A DNA stretch of 64,000 nt, taken from positions 1 through 64,000 of the forward strand of contig JAFAMD010000048.1 in the NCBI GenBank assembly GCA_019233755.1. The letters run 5' to 3'. Positions 54,040-61,294 of this stretch are shown in pieces. The translations under genes were made by a program, and so were the position numbers. The notes beneath the pieces are model-generated. The model searched no databases and was not told the origin of the DNA. It saw only the letters and a program-made list of their open reading frames with translations. Position 1 is the stretch's first letter; every line of letters begins with the position of its first letter. The DNA comes from Acidobacteriaceae bacterium (GTDB lineage Bacteria; Acidobacteriota; Terriglobia; Bryobacterales; Bryobacteraceae).

Positions 54040-54675
54040 ATGGAACCGCTGGATCCGGTAGAGGCACGAGTCCTTGGCGCCCTGATCGAAAAAGAAGCAA
54101 CCACGCCTGAGTATTACCCGCTCTCGTTGAATGCTCTCGTCAATGCGTGCAATCAGAAATCGAATCGTGACCCCGTAGTGAGTTACGACGACGAAACCGT
54201 AGAAGAGGCTCTGGCTCGCCTTCGCGACAACAAGTTTGCGTTCAAGCTCACGGGAAGCGGGCGCGTGGACAAGTACTCGCAGCGCATCTCGGAGACGCTC
54301 AACTTAGGCCGCCGCGAGCTCGCGGCCTTATGCATCCTTCTGCTGCGCGGTCCGCAGACTCTGGGCGAGATCAAGGATCGCAGCGAACGCATCTTTGCAT
54401 TTGCTGATCTCGAGGAGGCCGAGCGCGTACTTGCGAAACTCGCTGAACTCCCCACCGGGCCGCTCGTTGCAAAGCTGCCCCGGCAGCCCGGACAGAAGGA
54501 GGCCCGCTACGCACATCTGCTTTCCGGAGAACCTGTCATTGACACAGCCAGCGGGTCTGCCGCTCCGCCTGCGCCGACACGCGTGGAACAACTCGAACAG
54601 GAGCTCCAAAAACTGCGCTCCGAGTTCGATGATCTGAAGAGCAGATTTGAAACGCTCGAGGCACAGCTCCGCTAA
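54040..54675 (+). CDS. yceH: YceH-family protein (DUF480)
   Basis: The ATG at 54040 gives 211 residues beginning MEPLDPVEARVLGALIEKEATTPEYYPLSLNALVNACNQKSNRDPV, the hallmark of YceH. The family has paired winged-helix-like domains; GRRELAALCILLLRGPQTLGEIKDRS starts the second. The end (about 180-211: EQLEQELQKLRSEFDDLKSRFETLEAQL) is a coiled coil. The molecular function of the family is unknown. It lies alone between the terminator and a minus-strand DUF1634 gene. Confidence 0.92.
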   Translation: MEPLDPVEARVLGALIEKEATTPEYYPLSLNALVNACNQKSNRDPVVSYDDETVEEALARLRDNKFAFKLTGSGRVDKYSQRISETLNLGRRELAALCILLLRGPQTLGEIKDRSERIFAFADLEEAERVLAKLAELPTGPLVAKLPRQPGQKEARYAHLLSGEPVIDTASGSAAPPAPTRVEQLEQELQKLRSEFDDLKSRFETLEAQLR

Positions 54676-54700
54676 CCCGTTGTGCGCGTTGATTGAGACT

Positions 54701-55090
54701 CTAACCGTGCGCGGCTCCGCTTATGAGGCTGTAGAGTAGTACGGCAAGCACGATCGCAGTGATGAGAAGGTAGTGGCGATCCTTTTCCATTGCAAAGCCG
54801 ACAAGGCAAAGCGCGACGCGAGCAACGGGAGTCGCAATCAGGAGCAGAACCCCGAGTTGAATAACACATCGCGCCCGAAGTGCTATCGCGCCCGCGACGA
54901 TCTGTCCGACGATACGATACTCAGCCGGCGTTTGATGAAATTGCCGATAGTCTATCTGTTCCCCACCGTGGCGGATCATGAAATAGACACCGCCGACCAG
55001 CACGACGAATCCGGCGATGAGCACGCCGGTTCGAAGCAGCATGCTCACCATTAATTCGATGGATCGGTCAGTCATGCGCGGCGAACTCAT
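54701..55090 (-). CDS. DUF1634-family membrane protein
   Basis: This 129-residue protein has three hydrophobic helices: LRTGVLIAGFVVLVGGVYFMI, LGVLLLIATPVARVALCLVGFAM and LLITAIVLAVLLYSLIS. The conserved TDRSIELMVSMLLRTGV start and CVIQLGVLLLIATPVARV loop match DUF1634. These proteins are usually encoded beside a TauE/SafE permease, as here, where the start overlaps the permease stop by 4 bases. It is likely an accessory subunit; that is inference from pairing. Confidence 0.88.
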   Translation of the reverse strand: MSSPRMTDRSIELMVSMLLRTGVLIAGFVVLVGGVYFMIRHGGEQIDYRQFHQTPAEYRIVGQIVAGAIALRARCVIQLGVLLLIATPVARVALCLVGFAMEKDRHYLLITAIVLAVLLYSLISGAAHG

Positions 55091-55923
55091 AGGTATCCTT
55101 TCACTCCGCTGTAAATCATCTCGATTGCCATCACGCCGACGACGATTGCGAAAATCCGGCGCAACAGAAGAACCGAAAGGCGCTTCAGGTAGCGCGCTCC
55201 GACGACAGACCCGGCCAAAACGCCTAGCATGACAGGCATCGCCACGCCTGGATGCACATATCCGCGGCTGAGGTAGATGCCGGCGCTGGCGGCGGCAGTC
55301 ACGCCGATCATGAAGTTACTCGTTGCCGTGGAGACCTTGAAGGGAATCTGCATCACCTGGTCCATTGCGACGACTTTCAGAGACCCGGAGCCGATCCCAA
55401 GCAGACCCGAGACCGTGCCGGCACCGAACATCAGCGCGAACCCGGCTTTTACGCGCCGGACCTTGTATTCTTGAATCCCTTCTATGGTGTCGTAGGAGGA
55501 GTTCAGCTTTAAACTTTCCCCGAGCGGGTCGGGCGGCACAGGCTTTTTCAAATCCTTGTGCTCGTGCGCGGCCTGCCATGCCGCCTGCATAAGGATGAGC
55601 CCGAAAATAATACTCAGACTGCCTGTCGAGATTTTCGAGGTCAGATACGCCCCGAAAAGCGCCCCCAACGTGGTGGCGATCTCAAGAAACATTCCAATCC
55701 GGATATTCGAATAACCGTCGCGAACGTAGGCGGCAGCCGCGCCGGAAGAGGTCGCGATCACTGAAACAAGGCTGGCTCCTATCGCGTAGCGAAGGTCGAC
55801 GCCGAGGAAGAGCGTCAGCACAGGCGTCACAACTACACCCCCGCCGAGTCCCGTAAGGGAGCCGAGAAAGCCCGCGACGAGCGCCGCTGCGAAAACAATG
55901 GGAGTGAATTCAGCGATTGTCAT
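55087..55923 (-). CDS. TauE/SafE-family sulfite or anion exporter
   Basis: ATG 55923 gives 278 residues (an upstream TTG at 55977 would add 18). The family duplication is visible: FLGSLTGLGGGVVVTPVLTLFLGVDLRYAIGASL in the first half and LLGIGSGSLKVVAMDQVMQIPFKVSTATSNFMIGVTA in the second. It has seven or eight helices. Members export sulfite, sulfoacetate or related organic anions; the particular substrate cannot be read. It forms a pair with the DUF1634 protein. Confidence 0.9.
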   Translation of the reverse strand: MTIAEFTPIVFAAALVAGFLGSLTGLGGGVVVTPVLTLFLGVDLRYAIGASLVSVIATSSGAAAAYVRDGYSNIRIGMFLEIATTLGALFGAYLTSKISTGSLSIIFGLILMQAAWQAAHEHKDLKKPVPPDPLGESLKLNSSYDTIEGIQEYKVRRVKAGFALMFGAGTVSGLLGIGSGSLKVVAMDQVMQIPFKVSTATSNFMIGVTAAASAGIYLSRGYVHPGVAMPVMLGVLAGSVVGARYLKRLSVLLLRRIFAIVVGVMAIEMIYSGVKGYL

Positions 55924-55998
55924 CGCGTCGAGAACAAAAGTGCCCTGATGACTCTGATATAGAAGGGAGGCGTCCAACTTTTTGCAAAGAGGATCATC

Positions 55999-57141
55999 GT
56001 GAAAAGGTTACTACTTTCCGCCTTGGCTGGGGCTGCAACCTTCGCCCAGCAACTCCCTGTCATTCAATCACCGGATGTCCACAATGATGGCCGTGTGACC
56101 TTCCGGTATTTCGATCCCGGCGCGCAGCACGTGGTGGTCAATCTTGAAGGCCGCAAGGATCCTTATGTTATGGAGAAGGATCAGCAAGGCATCTGGTCCG
56201 TAACAAGTGATCCGCTAGCCCCGGAAATCTATGGCTATTCGTTCACGGCAGATCGTATCCATCGTCTGGACCCGGAGAACACCCGGATCAAACCGAACTT
56301 ATTGACCCTGAACAATCTGGTGCTCGTTCCCGGCCCTTCACCCATGCCCTGGGAAGACACGGACATCCCGCATGGCACTGTCCATCACCACTTCTACAAA
56401 TCGAACGTTGTGGGCGACAACCGCGACTTTTATGTTTATACTCCGCCGGGTTATGATCCGAACGCGAAGACGCTCTATCCGGTTCTGTACCTGTTGCACG
56501 GCTACAGCGATGACGCCCGCGGCTGGACGGCCGTCGGCAAAGCGAACTTGATTCTGGACACGCTGATTGATCAAGGCAAAGCAAAGCCGATGATTGTCGT
56601 CATGCCTTTAGGCTACGGCGCCCCCGAGATCGTGTCGCGCAGTTCGGCGTCCGGCGGTTTCCGGAATCAGGACCTGCGTAGGCGGAACTTTAGCAACTTT
56701 CAAGCTGCTCTTCTCGACGAAGTCATTCCCCGGGTAGAGCAGATGTACAAGGTGAGCACAAACCGCAGTGCACACGCCATTGCCGGGCTATCTATGGGCG
56801 GCGCCGAATCATTGCTGACCGGCTTGAATCATCTGGAGGAGTTCTCCTGGATCGGTGGCTTCAGTTCGGGTGGTCTTGATCAGGATCTCGCAGGCGAGTT
56901 CCCTAAGCTGAGTTCAGCGGACAACACGAAGATTCGTTTGCTCTGGATTGCTTGCGGAACGGAGGACAATCTAATTACCCCAAACCGTAACCTGATTGGC
57001 TGGTTGAAGGGCAAGGGCCTTAAGGTTACACCAATCGAAACGCCGGGCATGCACACCTGGATGGTTTGGCGCGCAGATCTGTTGAATTTCGCTCCGCTGC
57101 TCTTCCAGGATCGCCCTGACGGCAACACAGGGGTGCAATAA
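55999..57141 (+). CDS. exported esterase, enterochelin esterase/EsD-like, with N-terminal Ig-like domain
   Basis: GTG 55999 (with AGAGGA upstream) gives 380 residues. A signal peptide (MKRLLLSALAGAATFA) is followed by a CBM48/E-set-like domain (about 20-110: GRVTFRYFDPGAQHVVVNLEG ... YGYSFTADRIHRLDPENTRIK). The alpha/beta-hydrolase domain then starts at FYVYTPPGYDPN, with LYLLHGYSDDARGW, the nucleophile GLSMGG and a late catalytic His in TPGMHTWMVWR. This plan occurs in feruloyl/acetyl xylan esterases and enterochelin esterases. Periplasmic or secreted; substrate uncertain. Confidence 0.9.
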   Translation: MKRLLLSALAGAATFAQQLPVIQSPDVHNDGRVTFRYFDPGAQHVVVNLEGRKDPYVMEKDQQGIWSVTSDPLAPEIYGYSFTADRIHRLDPENTRIKPNLLTLNNLVLVPGPSPMPWEDTDIPHGTVHHHFYKSNVVGDNRDFYVYTPPGYDPNAKTLYPVLYLLHGYSDDARGWTAVGKANLILDTLIDQGKAKPMIVVMPLGYGAPEIVSRSSASGGFRNQDLRRRNFSNFQAALLDEVIPRVEQMYKVSTNRSAHAIAGLSMGGAESLLTGLNHLEEFSWIGGFSSGGLDQDLAGEFPKLSSADNTKIRLLWIACGTEDNLITPNRNLIGWLKGKGLKVTPIETPGMHTWMVWRADLLNFAPLLFQDRPDGNTGVQ

Positions 57142-57147
57142 CAGAAA

Positions 57148-57178
57148 AGGCCGAGTAGATGATCTATCCACTCGGCCT
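57148..57178 (-). terminator. Rho-independent terminator of the OmpA-family gene (shared hairpin)
   Basis: AGGCCGAGT (57148-57156) pairs with ACTCGGCCT (57170-57178). Read on the minus strand the stem is followed by TTTTCTG, giving a terminator for the OmpA-family gene ending at 57206. On the plus strand it closely follows the esterase stop and may help there, but lacks a T run. Confidence 0.75.
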
Positions 57179-57205
57179 CAACGTTGGAGGCACGTTCAAG
57201 CGTGG

Positions 57206-58249
57206 TTACTGGTTAGGCGCGCCTGGACCGGGTTGCGGTTGATTACTGGCGCTGCTTTGCCCGCCCACTACTCCCTGGTTCACGAGCACTTTCACTTCCA
57301 CTCGACGGTTCATCTTTCGGCCCGAGGCTGTGTTGTTAGGAGCGGCCTCGTGCGAAGTACCCATGCCAGCCGGGGTAAGAATGCGGTGAATCGGGATGTT
57401 GCCTTGTTGTTCGAGGTAACGAATTACAGCATTGGCACGCGCTTCACTCAATTGCTGATTGAGGCTCGCGTTACCGGTCTTATCGGCGTAACCAGCTACC
57501 TCAATCACATAGCCCTTCTGCGCCTGCGCCTTTTGGGCAAGAGAATCGAGGTCCTGTTTCGCCTGCGGTGTTAACGTGGCACTGTTGAGGCGGAAATATA
57601 CCGTAGCGGTGTCTTCGGGTTTGTAGTTATCCAGGTCAGAGATCCGGCCGTTTGCGGCGCTCACGCCCTGGTTTGCCTGGTCGGCCTCTGTCTTCACCTG
57701 CCCGACCTGCGTCTGCACCTGGCCGACTTGCTGCTGAGTCTGCTGCTGTTGTGTCTGCAACTGATCCGTCCGGCCTTCAAGCGTTCCTGTCCGGCCTTCG
57801 AGCGTGCCGGTACGGTTCTCAAGCGTGCCGGTCCTGGCCTCGAGCGGCGAAACGCGCGTGTCGATCTGGCGCGAGGCGCGCATTGAGTTCGGATCGAAGA
57901 TTACCTTACTCGCAACAAGATCGCCCTTTTCGTTGCCTGCTCCTTCCGCCTGGATTTGCAGGCCCGGGACAAGGGCGGTTGCATCCATTGCGGTCTTTCG
58001 ACCGAACATCCCGTGCTTCAGTTGAATCCTGGTCGTGTTCGTCAGGTCGACCGTGCCGATAGAGTCATCGTTCGTTCGCAATTTGATGACGTCGCCATCT
58101 CGAGAGACGATCACCCCCTGGACCTTGGTATTCTCGCCGTTTGCGAATGTGCGGGTATTGGGCGTGACCCGCGCCATGCATAGGGCCGAAAAGAGCACGA
58201 TTGGTGCTGTTAGAGATACGGAAACCCTGGAGATTTTGTTAACTTTCAT
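57206..58249 (-). CDS. OmpA-family protein with DUF5666-like N-terminal domain and coiled-coil repeats
   Basis: ATG 58249 gives 347 residues. A signal-like hydrophobic start (VSVSLTAPIVLFSALCMA) is followed by a DUF5666-like domain (about 40-115: KVQGVIVSRDGDVIKLRTNDDSIG). Next are three to four 7-residue repeats (EARTGTL, ENRTGTL, EGRTGTL, EGRTDQL) and a Gln-rich coiled coil. An OmpA C-terminal domain (about 210-320) completes it, with VYFRLNSATLTPQAKQDLDSLA and peptidoglycan-binding region SLNQQLSEARANAVIRYL ... GRKMNRRVEV. It probably links the outer membrane or periplasm to peptidoglycan. Confidence 0.88.
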   Translation of the reverse strand: MKVNKISRVSVSLTAPIVLFSALCMARVTPNTRTFANGENTKVQGVIVSRDGDVIKLRTNDDSIGTVDLTNTTRIQLKHGMFGRKTAMDATALVPGLQIQAEGAGNEKGDLVASKVIFDPNSMRASRQIDTRVSPLEARTGTLENRTGTLEGRTGTLEGRTDQLQTQQQQTQQQVGQVQTQVGQVKTEADQANQGVSAANGRISDLDNYKPEDTATVYFRLNSATLTPQAKQDLDSLAQKAQAQKGYVIEVAGYADKTGNASLNQQLSEARANAVIRYLEQQGNIPIHRILTPAGMGTSHEAAPNNTASGRKMNRRVEVKVLVNQGVVGGQSSASNQPQPGPGAPNQ

Positions 58250-58416
58250 AAGCTTCTTGTTTGGAACGCCTCCCTTGGCCACCAAAAACTGTCGGAAGCC
58301 GCTCAGCTCTGTTGGCGACTATTAGACGCCTCCTTGCCAGATCCTGTAACAAAAACTACGAGGGTGCCACGAAACGTCCGCGGAGGCGTGAGACCGAGGA
58401 TGGTATAACCTATGGC

Positions 58417-59724
58417 GTGCCAGATACTTCCGTAGGAGCCCATAAGAGATCTCGCTTTTACGGCTGGTGGATTGTTGCCAGCACTTTTGTGACGTTTGGA
58501 ATCGCTGTCGGCGTTCCGTATTACAACCTGCCTTTTTTTTACGATTACTTCCAAAAGGCATATCACTGGGACATTCGCGAAATTACGCTCGGCTTTCCGC
58601 TCGCCGCCATCCTTACGCTGTGGGTGGGACCGGTTTTGATTCCACGCTTCAGCCCGCGGAAGCTGATACTCGCAGGCACAGGCTTCACAGCGCTTGCCTT
58701 CTTCGGCTTCGGCGCGATGAGAGGCGCCCTCGGTGTCTACTTTCTGCTCTATTTCGTGTATACGGTCGGCTACATTTTCTCAGGACCCATCCCTCATCAA
58801 CTCCTGGTCTCCTACTGGTTCCGGCGCAAGCGCGGGACCGCGATGGGCATTGTTTACGTTGGGGTCGGACTTTTCGGCGGATTGGGTTCGTTTTTCGTTC
58901 GCGGGGTGACGGACAGCTATGGCTTCCGTGCGGCTCTTTTTGCGGTTGGCGCTCTGATGTTTCTGACCTGGCCGCTGGCGCTGCTGTTCATGAAAGACAA
59001 ACCCGCCGAACTACAGCAGTACCCCGATGGAGCGGACCAGCCGCCGCAGGATGTCCATCTTTCACCCCACAGCTTTGCGTATCTCCTGCGCAGCAAGCCG
59101 TTCTGGCTGCTGCTGATCGGCAGCATCTGCTCGATTGGATCTATTGGCTCCATTAACATGCACATGAAGTTCGTATTCCGGGATGCCGGCTTTGTCGATC
59201 AGCGTGCCCTGAACGCTACCTGGACCACCGCCTCCGTTTTGATCCTCTGGTCGAGCATTGTGGGCCGCCTCGGCATCGGCTATTTCGCCGATATTTTCTC
59301 CAAGAAGCGGGTTATGACCGCCACTTACTTCATCGTTGCCGCCAGTATTCTGTTGCTGCTCACGGTGACGCCGGCGCGCTACGATTCGGTCTACATTTTC
59401 GCCACCGTGTTCGGATTCTCGATGGGTGCGGATTACATGCTGATTCCGCTGATGGCTGCAGAACAGTTTGGCGTCAACAGTCTTCCCCGCGCTATGGCCG
59501 TAATCCTGCCGCTAAACACTATTGGTCAGACCTGGTGCCCGTACTTCGTTTCTCAACTACGTGCACACCAAGGAAGCTATTGGGCTCCCATGGCCGTTGT
59601 ATTTGCAATCGCGATGCTCGGAGCTGCAGCCATTGCGATCTTGCCTCGCACTCCTCAATTAACGAATTCGCCCGAACTGGAACGCCCCGTCCTGGCAAAT
59701 CAACGCGAGAGATCGCTACCTTAG
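58417..59724 (+). CDS. MFS transporter
   Basis: GTG 58417 gives 435 residues and places SRFYGWWIVASTFVTFGIAVG near the N-terminus, as in MFS proteins; the longer upstream frame has Arg-rich, unlikely content. Twelve helices are expected. The loop 2-3 region (LWVGPVLIPRFSPRKLILAG) and YWFRRKRGTAMGIVYVGVGLFGG, plus GRLGIGYFADIFSKKRVM in the second half, resemble the OFA/monocarboxylate-like MFS groups. The substrate is not determinable. It is divergent from the OmpA-family gene. Confidence 0.88.
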   Translation: MPDTSVGAHKRSRFYGWWIVASTFVTFGIAVGVPYYNLPFFYDYFQKAYHWDIREITLGFPLAAILTLWVGPVLIPRFSPRKLILAGTGFTALAFFGFGAMRGALGVYFLLYFVYTVGYIFSGPIPHQLLVSYWFRRKRGTAMGIVYVGVGLFGGLGSFFVRGVTDSYGFRAALFAVGALMFLTWPLALLFMKDKPAELQQYPDGADQPPQDVHLSPHSFAYLLRSKPFWLLLIGSICSIGSIGSINMHMKFVFRDAGFVDQRALNATWTTASVLILWSSIVGRLGIGYFADIFSKKRVMTATYFIVAASILLLLTVTPARYDSVYIFATVFGFSMGADYMLIPLMAAEQFGVNSLPRAMAVILPLNTIGQTWCPYFVSQLRAHQGSYWAPMAVVFAIAMLGAAAIAILPRTPQLTNSPELERPVLANQRERSLP

Positions 59725-59738
59725 ATTCTTGGCCAGCG

Positions 59739-59907
59739 CTCAGCCATCAGCAGTCAGCTTTCAGCTTTCAGCCATCAGCTTAGCCTCCGGCTGGCGGCCG
59801 GATTGAATAATCTGTGACCGTAACCGGGTCATTCACAGGCCAGCGGTCAGCCTTCAGCTTTTTTCGGTTGCTGATAGCTGAACGCTGAAGACTGAAAGCT
59901 ATCGCTG
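59739..59907. repeat. heptamer tandem repeats with inverted arm
   Basis: Six consecutive 7-mers of form NTCAGCN run from 59739 to 59780 (ctcagcc, atcagca, gtcagct, ttcagct, ttcagcc, atcagct). A second short run (gtcagcc, ttcagct) begins at 59846. It is followed by the same unit inverted (gctgata, gctgaac, gctgaag, actgaaa) from 59870. The second part is bounded by CCAGCG and CGCTGG, giving an imperfect inverted repeat that could fold. Such intergenic heptamer elements occur in several bacterial phyla. Confidence 0.75.
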
Positions 59908-59986
59908 GCAAGCGCACAGCGCGTTTGTTGCCTGTTATGCGCGCTCAAAAATAGATTTCAAGTATCCTTGGCTAGCCCTAGCCGTT

Positions 59987-60042
59987 GGAGGAATGGCCGA
60001 GTAATAGAAAGGAGGCGTCTCTGGACGTGTCATACTCCGCCA
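59987..60042 (+). pseudogene. decayed tRNA-Ser-like remnant
   Basis: The sequence opens GGAGGAATGGCCGAGT, nearly identical to the 5' end of many bacterial class II tRNAs (Ser/Leu). Downstream, CTCC followed by GCCA can pair with the initial GGAG and gives an acceptor-like end with an encoded CCA. D-arm-like GCC/GGC pairing remains, but the anticodon, variable and T arms are missing. It is too short (56 bases) to be functional. It may be a degenerate copy or a trace of integration near a tRNA gene. Confidence 0.4.
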
Positions 60043-60141
60043 GCCGATTCTTCAGCGAGAGGCACGGGTGGTCGATCGAATCGTGACGGGCCGGCACCAG
60101 GCGCCTTTCGACTGTAGCCGGGTAGTGCGCAACATTGCCTG

Positions 60142-60804
60142 CTAGCCGCTGCCGAAGTGCGGGGGTAGGGGACGGCTCATGCGCCAGAAATATTCGGACG
60201 GCGGAAGCGCGGTTTGTTCCTGGGGGTATGAGCTCGGGCTGATGTCCGGGGTGATTGGGGGCGTGGACTTTCGCGCGAACGCGGCCTTCGGGGTGAGCAG
60301 CCGGGCTTCGAGCTGGTCGATCTTTTCCTGGAGGGAGACCTCGCGCTCGAGAGACTTGAGCAGGCGGATGTTCTCGCTCATGATGTCTTTTCGCAGGCCC
60401 TGCAACACTTTCCAGGCACGATAGAAGGCGCGCTCGGCGGTGATTTTGTAGCGCTGCATGAGGTCGATGTGGTGGCGCTGTTCAGGGGACCAGTGCGCGG
60501 GATCGGGGCCGGAGGCGGCGACTACTTCGGTTTCGGCCTGAGAGAGGCGGCGCCGGGCGCGGCGGTAGAGCACGTCGTTTTCAATAAGGATGCCGACGAG
60601 GGCGTGCTCCTGGAAGTCGGCGGGATCGAACTGGGTGTTCCAGCCGCGAATGATTTCGTCGAGCTCGGCGGGATCTTCGCCGGGGAGAAGGAGCTGGTGG
60701 GAGCAGCAACCGTGCCTGGTGGCGTTCTGGCTGGAGGTCTTCTTGCCGTGATCCGAGCGCGGGCCGGTGGACCCGTTTGGATTTTTTTTCGAGCGGCGCG
60801 GCAT
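60142..60804 (-). CDS. hypothetical protein with 'TGPR...GK..S..N...HG' motif
   Basis: This 220-residue protein begins with MPRRSKKNPNGSTGPRSDHGKKTSSQNATRHG, a motif shared by a large, uncharacterised family that I recall as multi-copy in Acidobacteria and some other soil bacteria. A helical region with many Arg and Glu follows (HALVGILIENDVLYRRARRRLSQAETEVVAA, SLEREVSLQEKIDQLEARLLTP). The end is Pro-rich. The basic N-terminus suggests nucleic-acid contact. Its position beside repeats and a tRNA remnant hints at a mobile or expanding element; that is inference. No transposase motif is visible. Confidence 0.7.
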   Translation of the reverse strand: MPRRSKKNPNGSTGPRSDHGKKTSSQNATRHGCCSHQLLLPGEDPAELDEIIRGWNTQFDPADFQEHALVGILIENDVLYRRARRRLSQAETEVVAASGPDPAHWSPEQRHHIDLMQRYKITAERAFYRAWKVLQGLRKDIMSENIRLLKSLEREVSLQEKIDQLEARLLTPKAAFARKSTPPITPDISPSSYPQEQTALPPSEYFWRMSRPLPPHFGSG

Positions 60805-61294
60805 GAAGGGTTCGGTTGCTTTCGTTCGCGAGTTTGCGGGAGGGGCGGGCGGATGGCGGCGGTTGATGGGAGTTAATGCCGTGATTTGGTGGAGGAAAGA
60901 ATTTTTTGGTGTGTGGTGAATGGCGGGAAGAGCGTTAGGGCGAGAGGTTACTGGATGGGGGAGATACCGCGTTTTGCGAAACGAAGTGGTGTGGGCGGGA
61001 TTGGGTTCGTTTTTGCGGATTTGGGGAGAGAGGTTGATGGCTGGGGGTGGGAAGGGTCTTTAGTTGTGAAAGTCGGGACTTGACCTTTCAGTTTTCAATG
61101 TCCGATCAAGTTGTGCGTGTCAGACATCCAATTATGACGCGAGTTTCCGGCAAGCTCACATAACGGGCCACAACGAAGAATTGCTTCCGAGTCACCGCTG
61201 GTTCGGCCGTAATCGGCAAGCTTCCTTTGAGGATCATTCTGTTGAGCGTTGGCCCGACAGCACCTTCGGATGTGGGGGTAAGTATATTAAGGAA
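60805..61294. other. 490-base region before hen1, no convincing gene
   Basis: About 60820-61085 is strikingly G/T-rich on the plus strand, with many GGG and GGTG runs. Open frames here (for example 65 codons from 60886) have biased, repetitive composition and no recognisable family. The hen1 promoter probably lies around 61085-61290. The frame of hen1 is open upstream to 61181, but the family N-terminus begins at 61295. Confidence 0.5.

Larger units (their letters stand above)
59725..60141. other. 417-base non-coding zone with heptamer repeats and a tRNA remnant
   Basis: This zone follows the MFS gene and precedes the 3' end of the TGPR-family gene. It contains the heptamer element at 59739-59907 and the tRNA-like remnant at 59987-60042, each listed separately. 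I see no open frame with a ribosome binding site. It marks the boundary between ordinary genes and the RNA-repair end of the window. Confidence 0.6.

Noticed and set aside
60886-61083. 65-codon plus-strand frame
   Set aside because: It lies in a G/T-rich tract with biased composition, has no ribosome binding site and no recognisable content.
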